Source of the DNA: CAZXBB01 sp964638815
Lineage (GTDB): Bacteria > Planctomycetota > Phycisphaerae > Phycisphaerales > SM1A02
NCBI GenBank assembly: GCA_964638815.1
Contig: CAZXBB010000429.1
Coordinates: 1 to 27,810 of the forward strand
DNA: 27,810 bases
Direction: 5' to 3'
Shown here: in pieces, positions 1 through 8,193 of the stretch
How positions within the stretch are numbered: the first letter of the stretch is position 1
Layout of the letters: every line of letters starts with the position of its first letter
Notes under the pieces: generated by a model
Database searches by the model: none
Told to the model about the DNA's origin: nothing
Seen by the model: only the letters and a program-made list of their open reading frames with translations
Program-made: the position numbers and the translations under genes

Positions 1-580
1 GCGCGGAGAACCCGAAGTGACTGTGCCGATGGCCGTAGTAACCGAAGTGCCACCCGTAGTTCCAGTGAGGCGGTGAGCTGTAGCGGCGCCGCTCGAATGT
101 AAGGCTGCCGGGGAGCGTCGTGCCCTCGACGACGACGGCCCAGCGCAGGCTCAGGCCGCTGAGATCCATCGGCGGCTGCGACGAGTCATCCGGGATCGGG
201 AAGAACGCGACGAGGTCGACGGGGGTTTCGCGCGTCACGTCGACGATGCCCGCGGGATCGACGTGCGGCCGGGGGAAGTCGCGGAGGTCGGCCGAGAGCA
301 GCGTCAGCGAGCCGGGATCGAATCGCATGGGCCGATCGCTCACGTTGTCGATCCGGACCCGCACCTCGACGGCGGCTCCGACGCCCTCCGCCGGAACCGC
401 GCGGCGCACGCCCACCACCGACGTGAGCATCTGCGCGACGGTCACGCCCTCCGGGGTCCGGAGCGGCGCCTCGGCCGGCCGCGGCTCGAACGCGTACCGC
501 GTGTCGTAGGTCGAGCAGCCCGTCAGCGCGACGAGGAGCAGGACCGTGGCGAACGCGGAGCGGGTTGGGGACATGTTCAT
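1..580 (-). CDS. Putative lipoprotein, C-terminus cut by window edge
   Basis: An open frame runs from an ATG at 580 to the left edge without a stop (193 codons visible), so the C-terminus is missing. The N-terminus is a short Met-Asn-Met-Ser-Pro-Thr-Arg segment, a hydrophobic stretch and a lipobox Leu-Thr-Gly-Cys (Cys at about residue 22), which predicts lipid attachment after export. The middle resembles a beta-rich domain (alternating Val/Arg segments such as VEVRVRIDNVSDRP), often seen in proteins with an immunoglobulin-like fold. The visible end is rich in Tyr, His, Gly and Trp. The start is chosen from the lipobox and an AGGAGG at 589-594, 8 nt upstream. I do not recognise the family. 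Its 5' end is divergent from the DUF3465 gene. Confidence 0.8.
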   Translation of the reverse strand, partial: MNMSPTRSAFATVLLLVALTGCSTYDTRYAFEPRPAEAPLRTPEGVTVAQMLTSVVGVRRAVPAEGVGAAVEVRVRIDNVSDRPMRFDPGSLTLLSADLRDFPRPHVDPAGIVDVTRETPVDLVAFFPIPDDSSQPPMDLSGLSLRWAVVVEGTTLPGSLTFERRRYSSPPHWNYGWHFGYYGHRHSHFGFSA

Positions 581-588
581 GCTGGGGC

Positions 589-594
589 CCTCCT
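589..594 (-). promoter_or_regulatory. Ribosome binding site of the lipoprotein gene
   Basis: A perfect AGGAGG on the minus strand lies 8 nt before the ATG at 580. It selects this frame, which ends outside the window, over the overlapping antisense frames. Confidence 0.75.
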
Positions 595-671
595 GGGACG
601 CATCGTTGGACTGACACGACCGACGCTCAATGATTCCCCGCCCGTGGGCCCCGTGCCAGCCCGACGGGTCG

Positions 672-677
672 TATGAT
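672..677 (+). promoter_or_regulatory. Possible -10 box for the DUF3465 gene
   Basis: TATGAT is a near-consensus -10 hexamer 42 nt before the GTG start at 720, in the divergent gap with the lipoprotein gene. No good -35 box is visible at 16-18 nt upstream. Confidence 0.4.
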
Positions 678-719
678 CCCGCCCGCGCTCCCGGGATCGT
701 CCGCGGCGAGGGGGACGGA

Positions 720-1244
720 GTGGACCGGATCATGCCGGCAGCGCGTATCGCGAAACTCCTGGTCGTGGTGATCGTCGTCGCGGCGACCTGCGTGTGGCTG
801 CGTGAGGGCGGCGGGCCTCCCGGGCCCGGCGCGCCCGCGGTGACGTCGCCGGCTCCCGCGGGCCCGGCGGCCGTCGGGACCGGACCCTCCGCGGACGGGG
901 CCCGACGCCGCAACGACGACGAGATCATCGAACGAGCGTTCCGCGACCGGCGATCCGACGTCATGGTGGAATCCGAGGGTCGGGTGACCCGCCTCCTGCC
1001 GGACGACGACGACGGGGCGCAGCACCAGCGTTTCATCGTGCGACTCGGCGGCGGACACACGCTCCTCGTGGCGCACAACATCGATCTCGCCCCACGCGTG
1101 CCGCTGGCCGAGGGCGACACCGTGCGGTTCCGCGGCGCATACGAGTGGAACGATCGCGGCGGCGTGCTGCACTGGACGCACCGTGACCCCGGCGGTCGGC
1201 GCGAGGGCGGCTGGCTCGAGCTCGACGGCCGGCGTTACGAATGA
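720..1244 (+). CDS. DUF3465-family secreted or membrane-anchored protein
   Basis: 174 residues. A hydrophobic segment (about residues 12-26, after a short basic start) is a signal peptide or anchor; it is followed by a Pro/Gly/Ala-rich linker to about residue 60. The rest matches my memory of DUF3465: the segments HQRFIVRLGGG, LLVAHNIDLAPRVP, GDTVRFRGAYEWN and GGVLHWTHRDPGG occur in order, ending in a Gly-Trp-Leu element. The biochemical role of DUF3465 is unknown; the beta-rich pattern suggests an OB-like small barrel (inference). Start: GTG at 720 has a G-rich site at 708-714 about 5 nt away. An ATG at 732 is the alternative, but its spacing is poor. It is not clearly in an operon; the next gene, 166 nt downstream, has its own promoter. 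Confidence 0.85.
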   Translation: MDRIMPAARIAKLLVVVIVVAATCVWLREGGGPPGPGAPAVTSPAPAGPAAVGTGPSADGARRRNDDEIIERAFRDRRSDVMVESEGRVTRLLPDDDDGAQHQRFIVRLGGGHTLLVAHNIDLAPRVPLAEGDTVRFRGAYEWNDRGGVLHWTHRDPGGRREGGWLELDGRRYE

Positions 1245-1261
1245 CCGGCCTTCGTGCGGGC

Positions 1262-1276
1262 CGCGGACCGTCCGCG
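1262..1276. other. Small GC-rich hairpin between genes
   Basis: The arms CGCGGA and TCCGCG are separated by CCG, just after the DUF3465 stop. No T-run follows, so it is at best a weak or Rho-assisted 3' end. Confidence 0.3.
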
Positions 1277-1368
1277 ACGCACTGACTCTGAGACCGTGAT
1301 CGGGACGTTGACACAACTCGCTGTGCGACAAGGCTTTGTGCCCGTGCAACCGAGAGTCAATCAATCGT

Positions 1369-1397
1369 TTGAATCTAGTCCGGGCGCGGTCTACAGT
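1369..1397 (+). promoter_or_regulatory. Sigma70-like promoter of the regulator/efflux operon
   Basis: TTGAAT (1369-1374) and TACAGT (1392-1397) are separated by exactly 17 nt. The expected transcription start is about 1403-1405, only 6-8 nt before the ATG at 1411, and no Shine-Dalgarno sequence is present, so the mRNA is probably leaderless. A short dyad TCAA-TCGT-TTGA (1361-1372) overlaps the -35 box and could be an operator for the encoded TetR protein; that is a guess. Confidence 0.6.
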
Positions 1398-1410
1398 CAT
1401 CGCGCGATCC

Positions 1411-2133
1411 ATGAGTGACACGAAGATGGCATTACTGGGTGCGGCGGAGCGGCTCTTCAGCGAGCGCGGCTATGCCTCGGTCGGCATCCGGGACATCGCG
1501 GACGCGGCGGGGGCCAACCTCGCGTCGATCAACTACTACTTCGGGTCGAAACGCGCGCTGTACCTCGAGATGGTCCGCGCGGTCATGGCCCGGGGAGGGA
1601 GCGAGGCGCCGTGGTCGCACCTCGAGGGCGTGCCGGGTGACCGGCTCGACGCCGCGGTCGGGCTGGTGAACTTCATCAACAGCTACCTCGACCGGCTGTT
1701 CGACGTCCACGGGCAGCAGTCGTGCGGCGCGCTCATGCTGTGGGAGGCGGTGCAGCCCAGCGAGGCGCTCGACACGGTCGTGCGCGACTACGTGCGTCCG
1801 GCCCACGACACGCTCACGGCCTACATGCTCCGGCTGCTGGAGGAGCGCGACCGCGCCGACGCCGACCTCTTCGCGCGCAGCACGCTCAGCCTGGTCCACC
1901 ATTACTGCGTCTTCCGCCCGTTCATCGAGCGGCTGGGCGTCGACGATCCGTCCTGCGCCGTCGACGCCGTACGGGCCGGCGGCCACGTCGCCCGGTTCGC
2001 GCTGCGCGGCATCGGATGCGACGAAACGTTCATCGACACGGTGCTCGAACGCGCCGCGGGCGGAAAGGAACCGGTGACGCCGATGACGCCGATGACGCCG
2101 ATGACGCCGATGACGGAGGAGTCAGGTCCATGA
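1411..2133 (+). CDS. TetR/AcrR-family transcriptional regulator
   Basis: 240 residues. The N-terminal TetR DNA-binding domain is clear (residues about 5-52): AAERLFSERGY, then the helix-turn-helix with VGIRDIADAAGANLASINYYF and the GSKRALY end. The C-terminal half, with LMLWEAVQPSEAL and FRPFIERLG, resembles the CecR/YbiH-type (DUF1956-like) ligand domain, from memory. It heads an operon with the membrane-fusion protein and RND pump, so it probably represses that pump and senses an efflux substrate. The ATG at 1411 is chosen because a promoter lies directly upstream; a longer frame from 1336 would overlap it. The last residues are a (Thr-Pro-Met)n tail made by a 9-bp tandem repeat. The stop overlaps the next start (ATGA). 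Confidence 0.92.
   Translation: MSDTKMALLGAAERLFSERGYASVGIRDIADAAGANLASINYYFGSKRALYLEMVRAVMARGGSEAPWSHLEGVPGDRLDAAVGLVNFINSYLDRLFDVHGQQSCGALMLWEAVQPSEALDTVVRDYVRPAHDTLTAYMLRLLEERDRADADLFARSTLSLVHHYCVFRPFIERLGVDDPSCAVDAVRAGGHVARFALRGIGCDETFIDTVLERAAGGKEPVTPMTPMTPMTPMTEESGP
2074..2115 (+). repeat. 9-bp tandem repeat at the 3' end of the tetR-like gene
   Basis: About 4.7 copies of a 9-bp unit (ATGACGCCG; the first copy begins GTG) encode a Thr-Pro-Met repeat just before the stop. One unit gained or lost keeps the frame, so it can vary in length harmlessly. It also lies directly before the ribosome site of the next gene. Confidence 0.9.
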
Positions 2134-3356
2134 GCCGGCCCGAACGAACGACGCTGTGCCTCGCCGCCGCCGTCCTGGCGGGGATGGCCGGGCTCGCCGC
2201 TCCCGCGTCCGCGCAGGAAGGCGGCCGGCCGCCGACGGCGGTGCGGGTCGTCAGGCTGGAGCGCCAGGAGCTGCAGGAGCGACGCCGCGTGACCGGCGAA
2301 CTCCGCCCCGTGAAGCGGTCGCGCGTCGCCACCAACGAGCCGGGGCTCGTCGCGGAGCTCCCGGTCGAGGAGGGCGAACTTGTGAAGCGCGGCGACGTGA
2401 TCGCCGTTCTGAACAGCCGCCGCATTGCCATCGACCTGCGGCGGCAGGAGTCGCGCAAGCTCGTCGCGTCGGCGGCCATCCAGGCGATGGAAGCAGAGCT
2501 CGCGCTCGAGCGCAGGGACGTCGATACCCTCCGCGGCCTCGTCGCGCAGAATGCCTCGAACAGGAAGGAGCTCGACGACGCCGAGTCGGCGGTGCTCGTC
2601 GCGACGGCGCGACTGGAGGGCGCGCGGCGCGACCTCGACGTCATCGCGGCGGAGGCGGACCTCCTGCGGGAGCGGCTCGAGGACACGACGATCCTCGCCC
2701 CGATCGACGGTGTCGTCGTGGCGACGAACACCGAGCGCGGCGAATGGGTGGCGGAGGGCGATCCGATCGTCGAGATCGTCTCCGTCGGCACGTACGACGC
2801 CTGGCTCGACGTGCCGCAGCGCTACGCGGCGTACATCATGGGGCGCCGGGAGCCCGTGCAGATCGAGGTCGACGCGTCGGGGTTCCGTGCGCCGCTGCTG
2901 GTGCCGAAGATCGTGCCCCTCGTCGATCCGACCGCCCGCACCTTCGCGGCATACGTGCGGATCGAGGACGAGAAGAACCTGCTGGCGGCCGGCATGTCGG
3001 TCACGGGCTGGGTGGCGACGGCCGAGCGGGGCCAGTTCCTCACGGTGCCGCGCGACGCCCTGATGCGGAACCAGGCCGGGTTCTTCGTGTACGTCGCGCG
3101 TGGCGGGGCGGTGGGATCGAGCGAAGGTGGCTCGCCGCCGTTGGCGACCCCGGTGCCGATACGCGTGGAGTTCGAGACGGACCGGGAGGTCGCGGTGCGC
3201 CCTGGCGCGCTCGCGGCCGGCGATCTCGTGGTGGTCGAGGGGAACGAGCGGCTGTTCCCGATGATGCCCCTGGCACCGACACTGCGGCAGGCGGCGGCGA
3301 AGCCCGCGGCGGAGCGCGCGGCCGTGCCCGATGGGGAGCGGAACGGAGGTTCGTAA
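2130..3356 (+). CDS. RND efflux periplasmic adaptor (membrane-fusion protein, HlyD/AcrA family)
   Basis: 408 residues. A signal peptide ends near ALA-type site PASA (about residue 28). The two halves of the lipoyl/barrel-sandwich domain are visible at about 60-96 (GLVAELPVEEGELVKRGDVI) and 187-217 (ILAPIDGVVVATNTERGEWV), separated by a charged alpha-helical hairpin (about 100-185) that would contact an outer-membrane channel. A beta-barrel domain follows (about 220-310), then a membrane-proximal region. It links the RND pump to an outer-membrane exit duct; no TolC-like gene is in the window. Start ATG at 2130 overlaps the regulator's stop (ATGA) and has GGAGGA at 2115-2120, 9 nt upstream, indicating coupled translation. 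The pump gene starts 1 nt after the stop. Confidence 0.93.
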   Translation: MSRPERTTLCLAAAVLAGMAGLAAPASAQEGGRPPTAVRVVRLERQELQERRRVTGELRPVKRSRVATNEPGLVAELPVEEGELVKRGDVIAVLNSRRIAIDLRRQESRKLVASAAIQAMEAELALERRDVDTLRGLVAQNASNRKELDDAESAVLVATARLEGARRDLDVIAAEADLLRERLEDTTILAPIDGVVVATNTERGEWVAEGDPIVEIVSVGTYDAWLDVPQRYAAYIMGRREPVQIEVDASGFRAPLLVPKIVPLVDPTARTFAAYVRIEDEKNLLAAGMSVTGWVATAERGQFLTVPRDALMRNQAGFFVYVARGGAVGSSEGGSPPLATPVPIRVEFETDREVAVRPGALAAGDLVVVEGNERLFPMMPLAPTLRQAAAKPAAERAAVPDGERNGGS

Positions 3357-3357
3357 C

Positions 3358-6300
3358 GTGGATTTCATTCGACTTGCGATCCGCCAGCCCGTGACGGTCA
3401 CCGTCGGCGTGCTGCTCATCATCCTCGCCGGCGTGATCTCGCTCTCGCGGCTTCCGATCCAGCTCACGCCCAACGTCGAGAACACGGTGGTCAGCGTGAA
3501 CACGTTCTGGGAGGGCGCGAGCCCCGAGGAGGTCGAGCTCAACGTCGTCGACAAGCAGGAGGAGAAGCTCAGCGGCATCAGCAACCTGCGGCTCATGACG
3601 AGCACTTCGGCCCAGGCGTCGGGACAGATCCGGCTCGAGTTCGTGACCGGGACCGACAAGGAGGTGGCGCTGCGCGAGGTCAGCGACAAGCTCCGCGAGG
3701 TGTCCGAGTACCCCGAGAACGTGGACGAGCCCGTCGTCGAGGCGACCGACTCGGAGAGCCGGGACTACATCGCATGGATCGTCTTCGGCACGACGGACCC
3801 GAGCTTCGACGTTCGCGTCCTGCGCGACTTCGCGGTCGATCGCATCGAGCCGGAGCTCGAGCGGGTGAAAGGGATCGCCGAGATCAACGTGCTCGGCGGA
3901 CGGGAGCGCGAGCTCCAGGTCCGGGTGGATCCGGTCCGCCTCGCCCACAACCGCATCACGCCCGTGCAGTTCGCGCAGGCGATCCGCGACACGAACCGGA
4001 ACATCTCGGGGGGTGAGCTCGCCGACGGCAAGCTGGACGTGCGGCTGCGCACCATCGGGCAGTTCGAATCGATCGACGAAATCGAGCGTGCCGTCGTCGC
4101 CCACGGTCCCGGCGGGCCGGTGCACGTCTACGACGTGGCCGACGTCGCGCTGACGTACAAGGAACCAACGAGCTTCGTGCGCTCGCGCGGCCTGTCGGTC
4201 ATCGCGATCAACGCGGATCGCGAGATCGGATCGAACATCATGGAGGTCATGGACGGTCTGAAGGCGGCCGTCGCCCGCCTCAATGCGCCCGGCGGCCTGC
4301 TGGAGACGGAGGCCCGGCGGCTCGGTCTCGACGGAACGCTGACGCTGACGCAGGTCTACGACCAGACGACGTACATCGACGACGCGCTCGCGCTCGTGCG
4401 CGCGAACATCTGGATCGGCGGCGGACTGGCCGTGCTCGTACTCATCCTGTTCCTGCGCTCTCTGCGCTCGGTCGGCATCATCGCCGTCGCGATCCCGATT
4501 TCGGTCATCGGAGCGGTCGTCGCCATGGTCGCGATGGGCCGCAGCATCAACGTCATCTCCCTCGCGGGCATGGCTTTCGCGGTCGGAATGGTCGTCGACA
4601 ACGCGATCGTCGTGCTCGAGAACATCTTCCGCCACCTCGAGATGGGCAAGAGCCCGCGGGAGGCGGCCTACGCCGGCGCGACCGAGGTGTGGGGCGCCGT
4701 GCTTGCGTCCACGCTGACCACGATCGTGGTGTTCGTCCCGGTGCTCCTCATCCAGGAGGAGGCCGGTCAGCTCTTCCGCGACATCGCGCTCGCCATCTGC
4801 GCCGCGGTCGGCCTCAGCCTGGTCATCTCGATCACGGTGATCCCGACGGCGGCGGCGCGGCTGCTGCGGACGCGAAGCGCCGTGCAGGTCGCGGGGAACG
4901 GGAACGGGCGTCCGCGCGGGCTCGCCGCGGCGCTGGGCGCGCTCGTCTACCGGCTCTGCGGCAGCACGCCCGCGCGTCTCACAGTGATCGTCGTGCTGAC
5001 CGGTGTCTCGATCGCCGGCACGATCCTCCTCATGCCGCCCGCGGACTACCTCCCGACCGGGAACCGCAACCTCGTGTTCGGTCTCATCATCCCGCCGCCC
5101 GGCTACAACATCGATCAGCGGGAGGAGATGGCCGAGCGCATCGAGGTGACGATCCGTCCCTTCTGGGAGGCCGGCCGGGCGATCGACGACCCTGTCGAGT
5201 ACGAGAAGCGCGTGGCGGCGCTGCCGTCGGTCCCCACCTCCAACCGGGCGACGCGATCCCCGGGGGACCCGATCGTGCCGCCTTCGCTCGAGAACTACTT
5301 CCTGGTCTCGTTCGGCAGCATCCTCTTCCACGGCGGCGTCAGCGACGATCCGCAGCGCGTGGTCGACATGCTTCCGCTGTTCTTTCACGCGACGCGCGGC
5401 GAGGTGCTCCCCGGCGTCACCGCGTTCCCGTTCCAGGTTCCGCTCTTCCGGCTCGGCGGCTCGACGGGCTCGGCGGTCAAGCTCCAGCTTGCGGGTCCCG
5501 ACCTCGAGGAGATCAAGCGCGTCGCGCAGTCGATCCAAGGGGAGCTCGGGCAGCGCTACGGCTTCGGTTCCATACAGCCGGTGCCGAGCAACTTCTCGAT
5601 CGCCGCGACGGAGATCCAGGTTCGTCCGGATCTCGTGCGTCTGGGCGAGCTTGGGCTGACGACCCAGGACATCGGGCTCGCCGTGAGCGCGAGCGGGGAC
5701 GGCGCGATCATCGACGAATACAAGGTCGGCGGCGAGTCGATCGACCTGAAGATCATCTCGAGCGAGGCCGTTGACCAGAAGCACATCATCGCGCTGGCGG
5801 ACGTGCCGGTGGCCACGCCGAAGGGCGACGTCGTCACGCTGGCCTCGATCGCGGACATCATTTGGGTGAACAGCCCGCAGGAGATCGCGCGCGTCGGCCG
5901 GCAGCGCTCGGTGAGCTTCCAGGTGACACCGCCGGCCGGCACGGCGCTCGAGGAGATGATCGACGAGATCGTCGCGATGCTCGACGGTTACCGCGAGAGC
6001 GGACGCATGCCGACGTCGATCGAGACGAGCCTCGCCGGCAGCGCGAGCAAGCTCGCGGACGTGCGCAACGCGCTGCTCGGCGACGGCACGGTGCTGGGCA
6101 CGATCGGCAGCTCTCTCATCCTCGCGCTCATCGTCGTCTACCTCCTCATGTGCGTCCTGTTCCAGAGCTTCCTCCAGCCGCTCGTCATCATGTTCAGCGT
6201 GCCGCTCGCCACGCTCGGCGGGTTCGCGGCGCTCGCCGTGGTGTACCTCTGGAGCCGTATGGATCCTTACCTGCCGATCCAGAGTCTCGACGTGCTGACG

Positions 6301-6750
6301 ATGCTCGGCTTCGTCCTGCTCATCGGGATCGTGGTCAACAACGCGATCCTGATCGTGCACCAGACGCTCAACTTCCTGCGCGGAAGCGCGGACGTCGGGC
6401 AAGGCTTCGAGGGAGAAATGACGCCGCGGCGGGCGATCGCCGAGGCCGTGCGCACGCGAGTCCGCCCCATCTTCATGGCCATGCTCACGAGCCTGGGCGG
6501 CATGCTGCCGCTCGTCCTGATGCCCGGGTCCGGCTCGGAGCTCTACCGCGGGCTCGGCAGTGTGGTCGTCGGCGGGCTGCTCGTCTCGACCGTGTTCACC
6601 CTGCTGCTGGTTCCGATGCTGCTCAGCCTGGTGCTCGACGTGACGTACCGTCCCGAGACGATCGCAGCGGATGAAGGCACGGCCGCCGCGACGTCGGCGG
6701 CGGCGCGGCAGCCGCGACCGCGACCGCTGACGGCGGCGACGGCCGACTGA
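3358..6750 (+). CDS. RND efflux transporter permease (HAE-1/AcrB-like)
   Basis: 1130 residues, usual for the AcrB-type family. A first membrane helix (about 11-29) precedes a large periplasmic domain beginning PIQLTPNVENTVV. A block of helices follows (about 355-500), then a second periplasmic domain and a second helix block (about 910-1090). The TM4 motif reads MVVDNAIVVLENI with Asp414-Asn415, where AcrB has Asp407-Asp408. The later motif reads IVVNNAILIVHQ, with Asn994 where AcrB has Lys940. The pump is expected to export hydrophobic compounds by proton-driven rotation of a trimer. GTG at 3358 is chosen for the GGAGG at 3345-3349 (8 nt spacing) and the 1-nt gap from the adaptor gene. The C-terminus is a low-complexity Ala/Arg/Pro tail running into an 11-bp tandem array that contains the stop. 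Confidence 0.94.
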   Translation: MDFIRLAIRQPVTVTVGVLLIILAGVISLSRLPIQLTPNVENTVVSVNTFWEGASPEEVELNVVDKQEEKLSGISNLRLMTSTSAQASGQIRLEFVTGTDKEVALREVSDKLREVSEYPENVDEPVVEATDSESRDYIAWIVFGTTDPSFDVRVLRDFAVDRIEPELERVKGIAEINVLGGRERELQVRVDPVRLAHNRITPVQFAQAIRDTNRNISGGELADGKLDVRLRTIGQFESIDEIERAVVAHGPGGPVHVYDVADVALTYKEPTSFVRSRGLSVIAINADREIGSNIMEVMDGLKAAVARLNAPGGLLETEARRLGLDGTLTLTQVYDQTTYIDDALALVRANIWIGGGLAVLVLILFLRSLRSVGIIAVAIPISVIGAVVAMVAMGRSINVISLAGMAFAVGMVVDNAIVVLENIFRHLEMGKSPREAAYAGATEVWGAVLASTLTTIVVFVPVLLIQEEAGQLFRDIALAICAAVGLSLVISITVIPTAAARLLRTRSAVQVAGNGNGRPRGLAAALGALVYRLCGSTPARLTVIVVLTGVSIAGTILLMPPADYLPTGNRNLVFGLIIPPPGYNIDQREEMAERIEVTIRPFWEAGRAIDDPVEYEKRVAALPSVPTSNRATRSPGDPIVPPSLENYFLVSFGSILFHGGVSDDPQRVVDMLPLFFHATRGEVLPGVTAFPFQVPLFRLGGSTGSAVKLQLAGPDLEEIKRVAQSIQGELGQRYGFGSIQPVPSNFSIAATEIQVRPDLVRLGELGLTTQDIGLAVSASGDGAIIDEYKVGGESIDLKIISSEAVDQKHIIALADVPVATPKGDVVTLASIADIIWVNSPQEIARVGRQRSVSFQVTPPAGTALEEMIDEIVAMLDGYRESGRMPTSIETSLAGSASKLADVRNALLGDGTVLGTIGSSLILALIVVYLLMCVLFQSFLQPLVIMFSVPLATLGGFAALAVVYLWSRMDPYLPIQSLDVLTMLGFVLLIGIVVNNAILIVHQTLNFLRGSADVGQGFEGEMTPRRAIAEAVRTRVRPIFMAMLTSLGGMLPLVLMPGSGSELYRGLGSVVVGGLLVSTVFTLLLVPMLLSLVLDVTYRPETIAADEGTAAATSAAARQPRPRPLTAATAD

Positions 6751-6781
6751 CGGCCGGCTGAAGGCCGCGTGAAGGCCCGGG
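6738..6781. repeat. 11-bp tandem array spanning the RND gene stop codon
   Basis: Four degenerate 11-bp units, G-A-(C/A)-GGCC-(four variable bases), start at 6738, 6749, 6760 and 6771. The TGA stop (6748-6750) falls at the junction of the first two units. No hairpin-plus-T-run terminator is seen here. Confidence 0.75.
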
Positions 6782-6827
6782 AAGCGGGTCCTGGCGGGTT
6801 CGCGACGAATCCGGCGGCACGGGCTGT

Positions 6828-6837
6828 TATATACGAT
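6828..6837 (+). promoter_or_regulatory. Possible -10 region of eboD
   Basis: An AT-rich island (TATATA followed by TACGAT, overlapping) stands out in very GC-rich sequence about 50 nt before the eboD GTG. No convincing -35 box is seen, so this is a tentative promoter. Confidence 0.4.
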
Positions 6838-6884
6838 GGTCCGGGCGACATGAGAGCAAGGGGGCGAAGAAGGAGCCGATCGAG

Positions 6885-8126
6885 GTGAACGACGAGCGCA
6901 TGCCATCGCGGTCGAACGGACGGGCGCGAGGCGGACAGCGATCGGCGAAGCCGGCGGAGGGCGGCCGTGCGGACGAGGCGATGGACCGGTCGTTCACCGT
7001 GGACTTCACGCACCGGATCCGCTTCACGCACGACGTCTTCGATCCCGGCAACACGCTCCTGCGCGAGGTGATCGAGTCGGGACCCGACTCCTCGGGGCGC
7101 TCGATCGTCTTCATCGACGACGGCGTGGCGGGGGCGTGGCCCGATCTCGCGGCGCGGGTGGAGCGCTACGCGCAGGCCCACCACGACGCCCTCGATCTTC
7201 GCGGAGCCCCGGTCGTCGTCACGGGCGGGGAGCGCGCCAAGAACGACCGGTCCGTCTGCGACACCGTGACACGGACCATCGAGGCGGCGGGAATCTGCCG
7301 CCACTCCTACGTGATCGGGATCGGCGGCGGCGCGGTGCTCGACGCCGTCGGCTACGCGGCCGCGACCGCCCACCGGGGCGTCCGCATGATCCGCCTGCCG
7401 ACCACGACGCTCGCACAGGACGACGCCGGCATCGGCGTGAAGAACGGGCTCAACGCGTTCGGCAAGAAGAACTTCGTCGGCACCTTCAACGTCCCGTGGG
7501 CGGTCGTCAACGACGAGCTGTTCCTGGCGACGCTCCCGGATCGCGACTGGCGGGCCGGGCTCTCGGAGGCAGTCAAGGTCGCGCTCCTGAAGGACGCCGT
7601 GTTCTTCGAGCACATCGCCGGGGTGGCGTCGTATCTGCGCGACCGCGACGTCGCCGTCGCGAGCCCGATCATCCGCCGGTCGGCTGAACTGCACCTCGAG
7701 CACATCGCCCGCGGCGGCGACCCGTTCGAGCTGCTCAACGCGCGTCCGCTCGACTTCGGTCACTGGTCCGCGCACAGGCTCGAGGAGCTGACCGGCTTCC
7801 GCATCCGCCACGGCGAGGCGGTGGCGATCGGCATCGCGCTGGACTCGGTGTACGCGGAGAACGTCGGTCTCCTCGCGGCCCAGGACTGCGCGGAGATCCT
7901 CGCGTGTCTCGACACGATCGGCTTCCGGCTCTACGACGACGCGCTCGCCGATCACGCCGCGCTGCTCACCGGGCTCGAGGCCTTCCGCGAGCACCTCGGC
8001 GGCCGCCTGACGATCACGCTGCTCGTCGGCATCGGGCGTTCGGTGGACGTCCACGAGGTCGACGAGAAACCGATGATCGACGCGATCGCGCGGCTCGGCG
8101 CGTACGCCGGCACGACACGGGTCTGA
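6885..8126 (+). CDS. eboD: EboD-like sugar-phosphate cyclase (3-dehydroquinate synthase family)
   Basis: 413 residues. The first ~35 residues are a polar, probably disordered extension. The rest is the dehydroquinate-synthase fold: nucleotide-binding GGGAVLD (147-153), PTTTLAQDDAGIGVKNG (172-188), and the divalent-metal ligands by alignment to DHQ synthase: Glu228 (LSEAVK), His293 (FGHWSAH) and His309 (RHGEAVAIG), with the 16-residue spacing of the two His kept. It should therefore be an active NAD- and metal-dependent cyclase on a sugar phosphate or similar substrate, in the cytoplasm. The assignment as EboD rather than the shikimate enzyme AroB rests on the variant motifs and on eboB, eboE, eboC and eboF nearby. 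GTG at 6885 has AAGGAG at 6870-6875, 9 nt away. The gene ends inside a 14-bp tandem array facing a convergent gene. Confidence 0.87.
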   Translation: MNDERMPSRSNGRARGGQRSAKPAEGGRADEAMDRSFTVDFTHRIRFTHDVFDPGNTLLREVIESGPDSSGRSIVFIDDGVAGAWPDLAARVERYAQAHHDALDLRGAPVVVTGGERAKNDRSVCDTVTRTIEAAGICRHSYVIGIGGGAVLDAVGYAAATAHRGVRMIRLPTTTLAQDDAGIGVKNGLNAFGKKNFVGTFNVPWAVVNDELFLATLPDRDWRAGLSEAVKVALLKDAVFFEHIAGVASYLRDRDVAVASPIIRRSAELHLEHIARGGDPFELLNARPLDFGHWSAHRLEELTGFRIRHGEAVAIGIALDSVYAENVGLLAAQDCAEILACLDTIGFRLYDDALADHAALLTGLEAFREHLGGRLTITLLVGIGRSVDVHEVDEKPMIDAIARLGAYAGTTRV

Positions 8127-8193
8127 CGACACGGCACTGACGACACGGGTCGGACGACACAGGTCGGACGACACAGGTCTGACGACGCGGCTC
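8110..8193. repeat. 14-bp tandem array between convergent eboD and sulfotransferase genes
   Basis: Six consecutive 14-bp units of the type TGACGACACGGGTC start at 8110, 8124, 8138, 8152, 8166 and 8180. The first unit codes the last residues of EboD. The second begins with the eboD stop TGA. The sixth reaches the stop codon of the opposite gene (8192-8194). The array fills the whole intergenic space. Confidence 0.92.

Noticed and set aside
1336..1410. Upstream extension of the TetR-like protein.
   Set aside because: It would place the start before the -35 box of a well-spaced promoter and add a non-conserved N-terminus ahead of the HTH.
3040..6906. Very long open frame on the minus strand (1288 codons) opposite the RND pump.
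   Set aside because: The protein is extremely Arg/Asp/His-rich with no motif, and it lies antisense to a pump with clear family motifs. Long antisense frames are expected at this GC content.
6885..8126. Housekeeping aroB (shikimate pathway 3-dehydroquinate synthase).
   Set aside because: The fold is shared, but the motif wording and the clustering with eboB, eboE, eboC and eboF favour EboD. A tree would be decisive.
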